Source: Clostridiaceae bacterium (GTDB taxonomy: Bacteria > Bacillota > Clostridia > Lachnospirales > Lachnospiraceae). Taken from it: a stretch of 64,000 bases of DNA. Both the position numbers and the translations under genes were made by a program. Shown here in pieces: positions 26,260 through 35,792 of this stretch; the first letter of the stretch is position 1, and each line of letters opens with the position of its first letter. The stretch lies in contig CAJTGI010000001.1 in NCBI GenBank assembly GCA_910575435.1, forward strand, positions 105,760-169,759, in the 5' to 3' direction. Under the pieces are notes generated by a model that saw only the letters and a program-made list of their open reading frames with translations, was not told where the DNA came from and made no database searches.

Positions 26260-27438
26260 TCAATGGTGGAACAGACGGAGCCCGGTAAAGGCCATGGCAA
26301 TTCCATGCCTGTTGCAAGCGTCAATCACATCCTGATCCCTGATAGAGCCTCCCGGCTGGGCGATATACTTCACTCCGCTGCGGAACGCCCGCTCCACATT
26401 GTCGTCAAAGGGGAAGAATGCGTCCGAGCCACAGACCACGTCCGTAGCCTTGGAAAGCCACTCCGCCTTCTCCTCCCCGGTAAATACCGCAGGCTTTTCC
26501 GTGAAATATTTTTCCCAATTTCCATCCCCCAATACGTCCATATAGTCCTCGCCCATATATAAATCAATGGCATTGTCCCTGTCTGCCCGCTTCATCTCCG
26601 CCTTGAAGGGAAGATTCAATACCTGAGGCGACTGGCGAAGCAGCCAGTTATCCGCCTTGCTTCCCGCCAGCCTGGTGCAGTGGATGCGGGACTGCTGCCC
26701 GGCACCGATGCCGATGGCCTGTCCGCCCTTCACAAAGCACACAGAATTAGACTGGGTATATTTCAAAGTAATCATGGCGATGGCCATGTCAATCTTGGCC
26801 TGTTCCGGAATATCTTTATTCTCCGTCACCACATTGCTGAAAAATTCATCGTCTATATTCAGTTCATTTCTTCCCTGCTCGAAAGTGATGCCATATACTT
26901 CCTTATGCTCGATGGCCTCGGGCTCGTAATTCTCATCAATCTGGATGATGGCATAGGCGCCCTTCTTCTTCTCTTTCAGCAATTCCAGCGCCTCCGGCTC
27001 ATAGCCCGGCGCAATGATTCCATCAGAGAACTCCCTCTTAATCACCTTTGCCGCCGATACGTCGCACACGTCTGACAGGGCGATAAAGTCGCCGTAGGAA
27101 GACATTCTGTCCGCCCCTCTGGCTCTGGCATAAGCGCTGGCAAGGGGAGACAGTTCTCCCAGATCATCCACCCAGTAGATCCTGGACTCCACATCGCTCA
27201 GAGGAAGGCCCACAGCCGCCCCCGCCGGGGAGACATGCTTGAAAGAAGTAGCCGCCGGCAATCCTGTCGCCCGCTTCAATTCCTTTACAAGCTGCCAGCC
27301 GTTAAAGGCATCCAGAAAATTAATGTATCCCGGCTTCCCGTTCAGCACCTGGATGGGGAGCTCCCCCCCATCGCCCATATAGATTTTCGATGGCTTTTGA
27401 TTTGGATTGCATCCGTATTTCAATTCTAATTCTTTCAT
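26260..27438 (-). CDS. purH: AICAR transformylase (stand-alone PurH C-terminal domain)
   Basis: A 392-residue protein that covers only the AICAR formyltransferase half of bifunctional PurH; the N-terminal IMP cyclohydrolase domain is missing. The catalytic Lys-His pair is in [13 protein letters not shown], and the substrate-binding part includes [26 protein letters not shown]. The missing cyclohydrolase activity is supplied by the separate PurO-like gene immediately upstream (27547-28260). GAGG precedes ATG. Its substrate AICAR ribotide (ZMP) is the ligand of the riboswitch heading this operon. Confidence 0.92.
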   Translation of the reverse strand: MKELELKYGCNPNQKPSKIYMGDGGELPIQVLNGKPGYINFLDAFNGWQLVKELKRATGLPAATSFKHVSPAGAAVGLPLSDVESRIYWVDDLGELSPLASAYARARGADRMSSYGDFIALSDVCDVSAAKVIKREFSDGIIAPGYEPEALELLKEKKKGAYAIIQIDENYEPEAIEHKEVYGITFEQGRNELNIDDEFFSNVVTENKDIPEQAKIDMAIAMITLKYTQSNSVCFVKGGQAIGIGAGQQSRIHCTRLAGSKADNWLLRQSPQVLNLPFKAEMKRADRDNAIDLYMGEDYMDVLGDGNWEKYFTEKPAVFTGEEKAEWLSKATDVVCGSDAFFPFDDNVERAFRSGVKYIAQPGGSIRDQDVIDACNRHGIAMAFTGLRLFHH

Positions 27439-27546
27439 ATTCTACCTCATTTCCTTTCATCATTGCTGCACGAGGGAAGATCCCAGCGCAACCCTCTATC
27501 AGAGTTCTAAGGAACGGTTAACAGTAGTTCCTATATCTTTCTATTT

Positions 27547-28260
27547 CTATTGGTTCTTATTGATAATCTTGGAGGAAACTTCCCCTGTGGCGATATCAAT
27601 ATATCTCACGAAGAGGGAAACCTTGTTGTCTTCATTCAGACTATTCCACAGCATCTCCGTGAAGGCATCCATGTCGTTCATCATCTCCACCCGCTTCGGC
27701 TCCCCCTCAAAACTGGGCAGCGGATTCCCATCCCCCATATAGGTGTGGATGAAATGCCCCTCCCCCGCCAGGGGATTGGTGTAAGAAAAGGTATAGCGGC
27801 TGCAGGCTTCCGGATTGCCATCGCTGCTCTTTAAGATGGACATGGCATAATTGTACTGACCCCCGTCAATATGCATAATCCCTGAGATACGGGGGGTATA
27901 GTTTGGCCCGTCCGGCTCAAACTCCCGGGTGCGCAGTGCCTGTTCAAAAGTCTGCTGCCTGTCCATCATCTCATAGATGGTATCCGTCTGATCGCCGTTG
28001 GTGACAATGGTCTTATTCCCCAGAACCCGCACCGGCGCATAGATAATCAGGCTGGGATCGCTAAGCTTTGACGGGTCGAAGGCCTGGGTGCGAATCCCCT
28101 GCCCCTCCTCCACAAAGATGCGGTTCCTGCTATTCTCGCTCCTGCCCATGATAAAATAGGCCGCCACCGCAGATTTCCCATCGGGCGTCTTTCCCAGAAC
28201 GATGCCCCTCCCGGGATATGCGTTCCCCTGCAGTTCCTCTTTCAATGAAATCATCTTCAT
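27547..28260 (-). CDS. purO: IMP cyclohydrolase, PurO-like
   Basis: A 237-residue enzyme of the archaeal-type IMP cyclohydrolase family, which closes the ring of FAICAR to IMP in the last step of purine synthesis. Typical sequence: YPGRGIVLGKTPDGKSAVAAYFIMGRSENSRNR near the N-terminus (about 14-46) and GIMHIDGGQYNYAMSILKSS. Together with the downstream transformylase it replaces bifunctional PurH, the split arrangement of several Clostridia. Good GGAGG before ATG. Controlled by the ZTP riboswitch at 28318-28418. Confidence 0.92.
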   Translation of the reverse strand: MKMISLKEELQGNAYPGRGIVLGKTPDGKSAVAAYFIMGRSENSRNRIFVEEGQGIRTQAFDPSKLSDPSLIIYAPVRVLGNKTIVTNGDQTDTIYEMMDRQQTFEQALRTREFEPDGPNYTPRISGIMHIDGGQYNYAMSILKSSDGNPEACSRYTFSYTNPLAGEGHFIHTYMGDGNPLPSFEGEPKRVEMMNDMDAFTEMLWNSLNEDNKVSLFVRYIDIATGEVSSKIINKNQ

Positions 28261-28317
28261 CTCTCTTACCTCCGTTCTGTAACCAGCAGCTTGATCGGAC
28301 GAACTATCCTTTAAAGC

Positions 28318-28360
28318 AAAAAGACCGTCTGAGCCACCAATGATGATTGCCCAGGCGGTC
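28318..28360 (-). terminator. Expression-platform terminator of the ZTP riboswitch
   Basis: Minus strand: GACCGCCTGGGC (28349-28360) pairs with GCTCAGACGGTC and is followed by TTTTT (28318-28322). Its 5' arm is the same segment the aptamer uses for its pseudoknot, so ligand binding and termination exclude each other: an ON switch. Confidence 0.88.
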
Positions 28361-28418
28361 GGCTTGCTTTTTCCATACTCCCCATGGGTATTCCCATTCT
28401 ATCCGCCAGTCGTATGGA
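28348..28418 (-). promoter_or_regulatory. ZTP/ZMP riboswitch (pfl motif)
   Basis: Minus-strand leader of the purO-purH operon. P1: CCATAC (28412-28417) pairs with GTATGG (28373-28378). P2: ATGGG with CCCAT. Conserved GACTGGCGG and GGGGAG lie at the junctions. The 3' domain carries the diagnostic CCGCCTGGGCA (28348-28358), whose CCGCC pairs with GGCGG as a pseudoknot. These are the hallmark elements of the pfl RNA, which senses ZTP/ZMP when folate (10-formyl-THF) is short. The controlled genes consume ZMP, which matches. Confidence 0.93.
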
Positions 28419-28430
28419 TATACTTACTTA

Positions 28431-28459
28431 AGCATACCTTATTTGCCGCAACTTTTCAA
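28431..28459 (-). promoter_or_regulatory. Promoter of the purO-purH riboswitch leader
   Basis: Minus strand: TTGAAA (28454-28459), 17-bp spacer, TATGCT (28431-28436). Predicted transcript start is a few bases before the aptamer P1. Confidence 0.7.
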
Positions 28460-28487
28460 CTGTTTTTCTAATTTTTTACTGCCAGAG

Positions 28488-29603
28488 TCACATCTCCATA
28501 ATAATCTCCCTTGCCACTTCCTCTTCCACAGGCGTGGCAAACACGCCCTGTTCAAACTCCACCACGCTCCCGATTCCCTTCTGCACCACGAAGCGCAGCT
28601 TTCCATTCTTCACCTTCTTGTCCGTATACAGCTTCCTCACCAGCGCTTCCCTGTCTACAGACGATGGAATCTCCGTGGGAAGCTTGGCCTTCTCTAGCAG
28701 ATCCTTCACCGCCTCCCCGTCTTCCCGGGTAGCATAGCCAAGCCTCCGCGCCAAATGCATCTGCGCCACCAGGCCAATGGCAACCGCCTCCCCGTGGAGC
28801 AATCCGTAACCGCTCTCCGTCTCCACGGCCCGACCCACCGTATGGCCTAAATTCAGAATCTCCCGAAGGCCGCTGCTCTCCGTCTCGTCCTGCTCCACCA
28901 CATGATACTTGATCTGGCAGTTCTTCTCCGCAATATACTCGCAAGCCTCCCTCTCCACCCTGAGAATCTCTTCCATATGCTCCCCCAGATAGTCAAACAT
29001 CTCCCGGTCCGCCATGCAGGCATGCTTGATAGTCTCTGCCATGCCGCTGGAAATCTCCCTCTCAGGCAGGGTCTTCCAAGTGGCGATATCCAGATAAACC
29101 TTTTCCGGCTGGTTAAATAATCCAATCAGATTGGTAGCCAGCGGAGTATCCACCGCAGTCTTTCCACCCACGGAGGCATCCGCCGCCGCCAGCAGAGTGG
29201 TGGCGTAGTTGATAAAGGGCACGCCCCGCCCATAGGTTCCCGCCAAAAATCCAGCCAGGTCCGTGACCACGCCGCCTCCCACCGCAATCACGCAGCAGTC
29301 CCGCCGAAAGCCAGCCTCCAGCATGGCATCTTCCAATGCGGCCTTCGTCTCCCTAGTCTTGCTCCTCTCCCCCGCCGGAAAGGAAAAGATCTGCACCTGG
29401 TATCCGACCTCCTCCAGCATGCCGCAAATCCTGTCGGCATATAACTCCCTCACGTTGCTATCCGTAATCACTGCGAACTTCCGCAGGTCTCCCACCAGTC
29501 CCCCCTTCAGATCCTGAATGAGGGATTCCTGCAAATCATATCCAATTTCAATATCATAACTGTCATCCACTACTTTTTTTAAACTTACGCCAAAGGTACT
29601 CAT
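28488..29603 (-). CDS. aroB: 3-dehydroquinate synthase
   Basis: A 371-residue NAD- and metal-dependent enzyme, second step of the shikimate pathway (DAHP to 3-dehydroquinate). Signature regions: AVGGGVVTDLAGFLAGTYGR and NYATTLLAAADASVGGKTAVD (NAD and phosphate binding), and metal ligands Glu in MAETIKHACM and His in ILNLGHTVGRAVE and LLHGEAVAIGL. ATG 29603 follows AGGGAGG; longer frames have no site. No other aro gene is adjacent; it stands between ssrA and the purine operon. Confidence 0.94.
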   Translation of the reverse strand: MSTFGVSLKKVVDDSYDIEIGYDLQESLIQDLKGGLVGDLRKFAVITDSNVRELYADRICGMLEEVGYQVQIFSFPAGERSKTRETKAALEDAMLEAGFRRDCCVIAVGGGVVTDLAGFLAGTYGRGVPFINYATTLLAAADASVGGKTAVDTPLATNLIGLFNQPEKVYLDIATWKTLPEREISSGMAETIKHACMADREMFDYLGEHMEEILRVEREACEYIAEKNCQIKYHVVEQDETESSGLREILNLGHTVGRAVETESGYGLLHGEAVAIGLVAQMHLARRLGYATREDGEAVKDLLEKAKLPTEIPSSVDREALVRKLYTDKKVKNGKLRFVVQKGIGSVVEFEQGVFATPVEEEVAREIIMEM

Positions 29604-29745
29604 ATCTTCCTCCCTTGCATTTCCCATTTTTTCTATCCATTCCATTATAAAAAAAAACAATGCCATTGTCCAGCAGTGAAGGATAACGGATTGCCAAAAC
29701 AAAGTATTCCGCTAATGTCCGAAACGCCATCTTTTTGAAAACCAT

Positions 29746-29786
29746 AAAAAAAGAAATGCCCAAAACACAATGTTTTCAAGCATTTC
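29746..29786 (-). terminator. ssrA terminator
   Basis: Minus strand: GAAATGC (29780-29786) pairs with GCATTTC, with an inner AAAACA/TGTTTT stem, followed by a 7-T run (29746-29752). Confidence 0.88.
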
Positions 29787-29792
29787 CTTCAG

Positions 29793-30161
29793 TGGAGCTG
29801 AGGGGAATCGAACCCCTGTCCGAACCCACATTCAATGTACTTCTACTGTCATAGTCAGTGTTTTTTACAAGGAACAGGAAAACTGTTCCTTGTTATTCCC
29901 TCCGGCAAGCGCCCGCTGACAGGCTCTTGCTTTCAGTAGCTTCATGGATTTTCCGCCCCCTCAAAGCTTTGGGAACGGAGTTTCCCGCAGGTATGACACC
30001 GGTAATCCTAGCGGCGGGACGCTAGGGCCGATGAGCTGCCATTAGGCAGCTAATGCTAAATTATCTTCAGCGTTTAAATTTAAAATCGAACTTTTAACGT
30101 GGTGTCCGACCACGGACAGCTTCTCCATCTTCAATGAGCCCGTCGAAACCTGTACAGCCCC
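29793..30161 (-). ncRNA. ssrA: Transfer-messenger RNA
   Basis: About 369 nt. The 5' end GGGGCTGTACAGGTTTCGAC and 3' end GGTTCGATTCCCCTCAGCTCC form the tRNA-Ala-like domain (acceptor GGGGCTG with CAGCTCC, TTCGA T-loop), CCA being added later. The internal reading frame ends NAEDNLALAA-stop; upstream codons in this frame read VKSSILNL, but the exact resume codon is not certain. Stems with GC-rich loops downstream fit the pseudoknots. It rescues stalled ribosomes together with SmpB, whose gene is 24 kb away (53662-54126). Confidence 0.96.
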
Positions 30162-30246
30162 CGGTCGTACAGGATCACGCCAAAGCCATATAGCACTGCC
30201 AGATGTGAAAGAAACTTCCCTGCATCACATCCCATATGTGAAAACT

Positions 30247-30275
30247 ACTATAGCACACGATAACAAAACTGTCAA
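30247..30275 (-). promoter_or_regulatory. ssrA promoter
   Basis: Minus strand: TTGACA (30270-30275), 17-bp spacer, TATAGT (30247-30252). Confidence 0.75.
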
Positions 30276-30311
30276 TGAAAATTTGCCTAGTTCTCTTTCC
30301 TGATTTCCCCA

Positions 30312-31052
30312 CTATTCCCCTGCATCCCCAAAGCAGTAATTAAAATATCTCTCCTTAATCTCCTTCGCCCTTTTCTTCGGTATATAAACTCTGCTGCCAT
30401 CATCCATGTGAATCTCTTCCCTAGCCAAGGTAACGATATGCTCCGCATTAATAATATAGGAACTGCCACACTTAATAAACTGCCCAAATTTTTCCAAATA
30501 TCCATGCATCTCCCCGCTGGTCATGCGAATCCTGCACTCCTCCGTCTTCAGATGCAGAATCTGATAATTCTTCTGAGTCTCACAATAAATTATCTGCTCC
30601 ACCTGAATCTTTCTGATGCCCCCTACAGCCTTAACCATAATATATTCTTCCTGTTTGCTCTGAAGTGTCTTGCAGACAATGTCCATCACATGATAGAATC
30701 TCTCCTGTTCCAGGGGCTTGACCAGATACTGAATCGCATCCACTTCGTAGGCATCCAGAGCAAATTCCATAGAGGAGGTCAGAAATACCACGGGCAAATG
30801 AAAACCATCCTCCCGCATTTTTCTAACTGTGGTAATGCCCGTCTCCCCCTTCATGTAAATGTCCATAATCAAAAAATCCGGCAAAAAGTCCTCCTCTTTC
30901 ATTTGATGCAGCAACGCCTTCCCGCTGTCAAACCTTTCCACCCGATAAGCAAAAGCCTCCCCTTCCTCCCTGAACTCCTGATACGCCGCAAGCATTTCCT
31001 CTATCTTATCTAACTCTCCAGATTCATCATCACACATTGCTATTGTATACAT
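30312..31052 (-). CDS. LytTR-family response regulator (AgrA type)
   Basis: 246 residues. Receiver domain (about 1-125) with acidic pocket in AMCDDESGELDK, phospho-Asp in FLIMDIYMKGETG and Lys in YLVKPLEQERF. C-terminal LytTR DNA-binding domain (about 140-238; IIYCETQKNYQILHLKTEE, FIKCGSSYIINAEHIVTL). ATG 31052 follows GGAGGTG. No histidine kinase is adjacent, so it is an orphan that may pair with a distant AgrC-type kinase. LytTR regulators control peptide signalling, competence or surface functions in Firmicutes. Confidence 0.92.
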   Translation of the reverse strand: MYTIAMCDDESGELDKIEEMLAAYQEFREEGEAFAYRVERFDSGKALLHQMKEEDFLPDFLIMDIYMKGETGITTVRKMREDGFHLPVVFLTSSMEFALDAYEVDAIQYLVKPLEQERFYHVMDIVCKTLQSKQEEYIMVKAVGGIRKIQVEQIIYCETQKNYQILHLKTEECRIRMTSGEMHGYLEKFGQFIKCGSSYIINAEHIVTLAREEIHMDDGSRVYIPKKRAKEIKERYFNYCFGDAGE

Positions 31053-31182
31053 TTCTGCCGCACCTCCCGATATAGTTTTCCCACCCATTATAGCAAACTC
31101 AGATAAAAAAGAAAAGATTAGCCATTTCACACTATATTTTAAAAATTCCCCTTCCCATCCACGCAAAGACAACGGGGAAAAT

Positions 31183-31243
31183 AAAAATGGAGAAGATGAA
31201 AGTTCCCTAGATTACTATGCAAGAACTATTCCATCCTCTCCAT
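31183..31243 (-). terminator. Terminator after the cyclophilin gene
   Basis: Minus strand: ATGGAGAGGATGGAATAGTTC-type arm pairs with GGAACTTTCATC..TCTCCAT, followed by TTTTTATTTT. Confidence 0.7.
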
Positions 31244-31297
31244 CTTGAAATCAAAACCAGCAGAACACACTCTGCCGAGCCAACTTTATTATTATCA

Positions 31298-31999
31298 TCA
31301 ATCCACTGCCTTTACTGTGGTAATCACTGGCTGATTTTCCTTCTCCACCGTGCCATTTCCATCCACAGGCTGCACTTTGTCGCAAATCTGGTCCACGATC
31401 TCTATCCCCTCCGTCACATGGCCAAAAGCAGCGTACTCCCCGTCCAGATGAGGAGAATCGGCATGCATCAGGAAGAACTGGGAACTGGCGCTATCCGGGT
31501 CATTGGATCTGGCCATGGAAATTACGCCCCGCTTATGGGAAATGCTATTCTCCACCCCATTTGATAAAAACTCGCCCTTAATCGTCTCCTCTGAACCGCC
31601 GGTACCATCTCCGTTCGGGTCTCCCCCCTGAATCATAAAGCCACTGATAATTCGATGGAAGGTCAGGCCATCGTAAAACCCGGACTTAGCCAGATTTAGA
31701 AAATTCGCAGTGGAAATGGGAGCCACATCTGCGTCCAGTTCCACCTTAATGGTTCCATAATCCTTCACCTCAATCTCCGCATGGTGCTTTCCCGAAAGCA
31801 GCTCGCCGGAATTATCTTTCCCCGGAGTCTCGGTGGCTTGGGATGCTGCCTCTGTCTCCAAGGGAGATTCCATCTCCCTAGTCGCCTCCGAAGCCTCTTT
31901 ACTGGCCTTTTGGGAGGACCCCTCCTCCTTCGCGCCGCATCCCATCAGGCACATTGCCAGCAATACCGCTGTCACTGCTATGCTCAACCATTTTTTCAT
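31298..31999 (-). CDS. Cyclophilin-type peptidyl-prolyl isomerase, lipoprotein
   Basis: 233 residues. Lipoprotein signal with lipobox LMGC (AVTAVLLAMCLMGC; lipidated Cys at about 21), a Ser/Glu/Ala-rich linker (about 22-70), then a cyclophilin domain (about 75-230) with the active-site FHRIISGFMIQGGDP and SQFFLMHADSPHLDGEYAAFG. It would sit on the outer face of the membrane and help fold exported proteins. ATG 31999 is chosen from a GAGGG site and because it begins the lipoprotein signal. The next gene upstream is the DUF187-type hydrolase, 78 bp away. Confidence 0.92.
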   Translation of the reverse strand: MKKWLSIAVTAVLLAMCLMGCGAKEEGSSQKASKEASEATREMESPLETEAASQATETPGKDNSGELLSGKHHAEIEVKDYGTIKVELDADVAPISTANFLNLAKSGFYDGLTFHRIISGFMIQGGDPNGDGTGGSEETIKGEFLSNGVENSISHKRGVISMARSNDPDSASSQFFLMHADSPHLDGEYAAFGHVTEGIEIVDQICDKVQPVDGNGTVEKENQPVITTVKAVD

Positions 32000-32077
32000 G
32001 ATAATTGCCCTCATTTCTTTCTTCATTTTCCATGCCACCTCAAGCCCAGGGGCATGCATCCAACGATGTATTTTTCA

Positions 32078-33577
32078 TTAATGATTCTTTAATACGCCAA
32101 CCAGGTTCTTCACCTCTTTCTGCGCACTCTTCTTCGTAAAAGTGCCGTAGGAGAAAATGCAGTAACCCTGAACCTTCTTCGTCTTCCTAGCCGCCAGCAC
32201 CTGGCGTTTCAAAATCGTATTGCTCTTGGCCCAGCCAACGTCAGAAACTGCCCTGGCTTCCTTTGCGGAAATTCCTGCCCGGTATCCCGCCAAGCCGATA
32301 TACAGGTCCACCGTACTGCTTCTCTTAATGGAAGTCCACTGCTTCAAAATCTTCTTGTAGGGCGCCACCCGCTGGGTAAATGACCAGTAAATTTGGGGAC
32401 AGATATAATCTATGTACTTCTTCGACTTCATCCATGTCTTTACGGGACTGTAGTAAGAAGTCTTGCTGTATAGATTGCTGATATTTCCTGCGGGGCTGAT
32501 GCCAAACACGCAATTCTCATCCACGCCCTTTACAGTGGCATATACCTTCTTCACCATCTTATTCACATTATTCCTTCGCCAGGAAACCAGAGAGAGCCGT
32601 TTCTTTCCCTGCCGCTTGCATCTCTTGGTATAAGCCTTGTATTCCCGATAATCAAATTTCTTATACCCCGCTTTTCCTAAACTGGGATAAAAATAATCAT
32701 CCATATGGATGCCATCCACATCGTAGGCTTCCACAATCTCCCGCACTCCGTCTGCCACCAGTTTCTGAACTGCCGAAGAAGCCGGATTGAAATACAGGCC
32801 GCCACCCATCTTCAGCACGTTTCTCCTCTTGGAACTGCTACTTGACTTGCTCCATTTCCGAGCAATGGAATCCTTCGGCAAAGCAGAGATCTTGGTAGAA
32901 TAAGCAATGCGGTAAGGGTTAATCCACGCCTGAATGGCCAGCCCTCTCTTATGAGCCGCCTGCACCGCATATTCAAAGGGATCAAATCCCGGGGCCTTTC
33001 CCGCCTTTCCCGTGGCATATTTTGACCAAGGAAAATAATCAGAGGGATACATGGCATCTGCAAAGGGCCTCACTTGGAAAATCACCGTATTCATTTCATT
33101 CTTCTTGCAAGTGTCAAAGGTCTTATTGATGTAGGACTTCCACTTCTTATAACTGGTGGCTTTCTTATTCATCTCGTCAAAATAAATCCACACGCCCTTC
33201 ATCTCCAAGACAACTGACAAGGTATAGGACTTCCTATTTCCCTTTTTATCCTCTGCCAGAATACTATAATCCCCATTCTTCTCCACAGAAAAGGTGTCAT
33301 CAATGATTGTTTCTGCACCTTCCCAGTCGCTATCCTCCACAGATTTGATAGAACCACTTTTGTACACCAGCTTCTGGATTCCCTCCTGGGCTCCCTTTAC
33401 TGTCACTTTCACTGTTGCCTTCTTGTTAGAAACCGTATATCTGGCCTCGATCTTCAAGGGATTCAATTCCTCCTCGTCCCCGGCATCCACAACTGCCATC
33501 CGTATGACGCAGAGCAGCAAAACCAAAATGCCGATTCCAAGAAAAGCAAGCTCTTTCTTCCTCTTATCCTCCACCAC
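32078..33577 (-). CDS. Membrane-anchored GH10-like (DUF187) glycoside hydrolase
   Basis: 499 residues. N-terminal membrane anchor (ELAFLGIGILVLLLCVIRMAVV, about 9-30), an Ig-like beta domain (about 40-125), and a C-terminal TIM barrel of the DUF187/GHL10 family (about 125-499; MKGVWIYFDEMN, MNTVIFQVRPFADAMYPSDY, DGIHMDDYFYP, YIDYICPQIYW). Relatives cleave denuded peptidoglycan glycans (for example DigH in E. coli). The start is GTG 33577, because AGGAGG lies seven bases before it. Likely a cell-wall remodelling enzyme (family inference). Confidence 0.88.
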   Translation of the reverse strand: MVEDKRKKELAFLGIGILVLLLCVIRMAVVDAGDEEELNPLKIEARYTVSNKKATVKVTVKGAQEGIQKLVYKSGSIKSVEDSDWEGAETIIDDTFSVEKNGDYSILAEDKKGNRKSYTLSVVLEMKGVWIYFDEMNKKATSYKKWKSYINKTFDTCKKNEMNTVIFQVRPFADAMYPSDYFPWSKYATGKAGKAPGFDPFEYAVQAAHKRGLAIQAWINPYRIAYSTKISALPKDSIARKWSKSSSSSKRRNVLKMGGGLYFNPASSAVQKLVADGVREIVEAYDVDGIHMDDYFYPSLGKAGYKKFDYREYKAYTKRCKRQGKKRLSLVSWRRNNVNKMVKKVYATVKGVDENCVFGISPAGNISNLYSKTSYYSPVKTWMKSKKYIDYICPQIYWSFTQRVAPYKKILKQWTSIKRSSTVDLYIGLAGYRAGISAKEARAVSDVGWAKSNTILKRQVLAARKTKKVQGYCIFSYGTFTKKSAQKEVKNLVGVLKNH

Positions 33578-33682
33578 ATATCCTCCTGTGCATCCATAAT
33601 TAACAAACTGATAAAACCTATTCGATGATACTGTAAATATATGCCATAACTATGGCAAAAAGCCATATTCATTCAAGCCGCC

Positions 33683-33712
33683 AAAAAGGCACAGGACATT
33701 GCGTCCTGTGCC
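33683..33712 (-). terminator. Terminator of the che operon after the MCP gene
   Basis: Minus strand: perfect stem GGCACAGGAC with GTCCTGTGCC, 5-nt loop, followed by TTTTT. Confidence 0.9.
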
Positions 33713-33729
33713 CTCCATGCATATTAGAA

Positions 33730-35211
33730 TTAATATTTTCCGAAATCATCTCCCAGAGAGATAATCTGTTCATTCTCACTTGCAATCGGCGTTGCATTGT
33801 ACATGGTAGAGGATGTCTGGAGTGCCGGAGCGGCAGCCCTGCTTCCTGAACCCAGATTGTAGATAGCAAGCATTTCTTTCATCCTAGATGCCTGACCTGA
33901 CAATTCTTGGCTGGCAGCGGCACACTGCTGGCTGGTAGCAGAGTTATTCTGAACAACCTGAGAAACCTGGGTAACTGCCTGCTCAATCTGCGCAACTGCT
34001 GTCGCCTGATAATTAGAGGACTCAGCGATGCCCTTAATAATTGCTTCACTATCCTGCACGACATTGGAAATAGCCTCCAGAGCCTTTGCCGTATCGTCCA
34101 CAATCTTAGAGCCCTGCTGTACCTTGCTGATAGAGTCTTCAATCAGTTCAGCAGTCTCCGCTGCAGCTGACGCGCTCTTTGCAGCCAGACTTCTCACCTC
34201 TTCTGCCACAACTGCAAAGCCCTTTCCTGCCTCGCCTGCCCTGGCTGCCTCCACTGCTGCATTCAGCGCCAAAATATTTGTCTGGAAAGCAATATCATCA
34301 ATCACAGAAATAATCTTTGAAATACTCTCAGATGCCTTATTGATGTCCTCCATCGCCGTCATCATGTCATGCATCTGGGCATTGCCCTGCTTTACATCTT
34401 CAATAGCAGTATTCACCATGCCTGCCGCCTCGTCCGCCTGGGTTGCATTCTCTTTCGTCTTGTCTGCAATCTCATTGATTGATGCGGTAATCTGCTCAAT
34501 AGCGCTAGCCTGCTCGGTAGAACCCTGGGCCAAAGCCTGGCTGGCACTTGCCACCTGAGATGAACTGAGCGTCACCTGGGAACCCGCATCATTGATGCCG
34601 GACAGGGCATTAAAGTTATCTTCCACCAATTTCTTCAGAGAATTGCCCATCACATCCTCCGGTGATTTTGGTGTTACCTGAACTGTCAAGTTACCTTCGG
34701 AAACTTCCTCGGCAATCTTCGCCTGGTACTTAATGTTATCAATAACCTTGTTATACTCATCCACCAATTCGCCAAACTCATCATTGTTATACTTCACCAT
34801 CTCAATGTCTGTGTGCCCCATAGCAATCTCTTTCGCCGCATTGGACAGCTGATTGACAGATTTTACAATCATCTTAATCAGGGACAGTGCCATAATAATC
34901 ACAAGTATGGCGGAAACAGCCACAAAAGCAAAATTAATTAACCGAGAAGTGCTGGCAATCTCATTCATGTCATTAATGCTCTGCTCCCTGGAATCGCTGA
35001 CTGCTTTCAAGATTTGATCTTTCTTTTCCTGATCGTTACTGACTTCATCCAGTTTATTTTGCAGTGCAACCTGCACCCCTTCCGTCATGTTGTGAACCTC
35101 TCCATTAATATTATTAATGGACTTTATTCCCAAAATCACGCTGATAATCAAAAGCACGACAGGAATAATAAAAGCAATAATCATTTTTGTCTTCATCTTC
35201 AAGTTTTTCAT
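33730..35211 (-). CDS. Methyl-accepting chemotaxis protein with a minimal sensor
   Basis: A 493-residue transmembrane receptor. TM1 (about 9-29), an external region of only about 60 residues (31-90), TM2 (about 91-113), HAMP (about 114-165), then a signalling domain whose hairpin tip [27 protein letters not shown] (split here as [14 protein letters not shown] plus neighbours) binds CheA and CheW. The outer domain is too short for a Cache or 4-helix ligand domain. It may sense via membrane state or a partner protein. The stop of cheW is 3 bp upstream, so translation is probably coupled. No C-terminal NWETF-type tether is present. Confidence 0.93.
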   Translation of the reverse strand: MKNLKMKTKMIIAFIIPVVLLIISVILGIKSINNINGEVHNMTEGVQVALQNKLDEVSNDQEKKDQILKAVSDSREQSINDMNEIASTSRLINFAFVAVSAILVIIMALSLIKMIVKSVNQLSNAAKEIAMGHTDIEMVKYNNDEFGELVDEYNKVIDNIKYQAKIAEEVSEGNLTVQVTPKSPEDVMGNSLKKLVEDNFNALSGINDAGSQVTLSSSQVASASQALAQGSTEQASAIEQITASINEIADKTKENATQADEAAGMVNTAIEDVKQGNAQMHDMMTAMEDINKASESISKIISVIDDIAFQTNILALNAAVEAARAGEAGKGFAVVAEEVRSLAAKSASAAAETAELIEDSISKVQQGSKIVDDTAKALEAISNVVQDSEAIIKGIAESSNYQATAVAQIEQAVTQVSQVVQNNSATSQQCAAASQELSGQASRMKEMLAIYNLGSGSRAAAPALQTSSTMYNATPIASENEQIISLGDDFGKY

Positions 35212-35214
35212 ACC

Positions 35215-35766
35215 TTAGTCCTCTCTTTCTTCATCAATATTCATTTCATTTGCCTTGTCCGTTGCTGATAAATCCTGGTCATTCAATAATTTTTCCGGAT
35301 CCAGCAAAAGCTTCACAGAATCGCCAACTTTGCCAATGCCATATACATATTTATGATGTGCCGTGCCGGCACGGCCAACTGCGGGAGGTGGAAGAATGTT
35401 CTGCTCCTTAATCTCCACCACGTCAGCAATCTTTTCAACAACCAGGCCCACCATCATTGATTTCACATTGATGACAATAATGCAAGTCCTGTCATTATAC
35501 TCAAAAGGCTCCTGGTTAAACCTCAGCCTGACATCAATGACAGGAATCATCTTTCCCCGCAAATTAATCAGACCCTTGATATACCTTTCCGTCTCCGGAA
35601 TCGGCGTAATCGTCTGAAAGGAAATTATCTCATTGAGATACTGAATCTTCAGCCCAAAATATTCATTTCCGGACTTAAAAGTCATATATTTTTCCTTTTG
35701 TCCATCATTTTCATTTGTTATGGCCTCATCCTCTTCCTGTATCTTCAGTTCGCTCATTTCGTCCAT
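35215..35766 (-). CDS. cheW: Chemotaxis coupling protein CheW
   Basis: 183 residues, with a CheW SH3-like domain (about 25-165; KYMTFKSGNEYFGLKI, YIKGLINLRGKMIPVIDVRL, VEKIADVVEI). It links the MCP to CheA. The N-terminal 25 residues and C-terminal tail are acidic extensions. AAAGGGGA before ATG. Lies between cheA and the MCP gene. Confidence 0.93.
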   Translation of the reverse strand: MDEMSELKIQEEDEAITNENDGQKEKYMTFKSGNEYFGLKIQYLNEIISFQTITPIPETERYIKGLINLRGKMIPVIDVRLRFNQEPFEYNDRTCIIVINVKSMMVGLVVEKIADVVEIKEQNILPPPAVGRAGTAHHKYVYGIGKVGDSVKLLLDPEKLLNDQDLSATDKANEMNIDEERED

Positions 35767-35792
35767 ACGGGTTCCCCTTTCCTTTCTATCAT

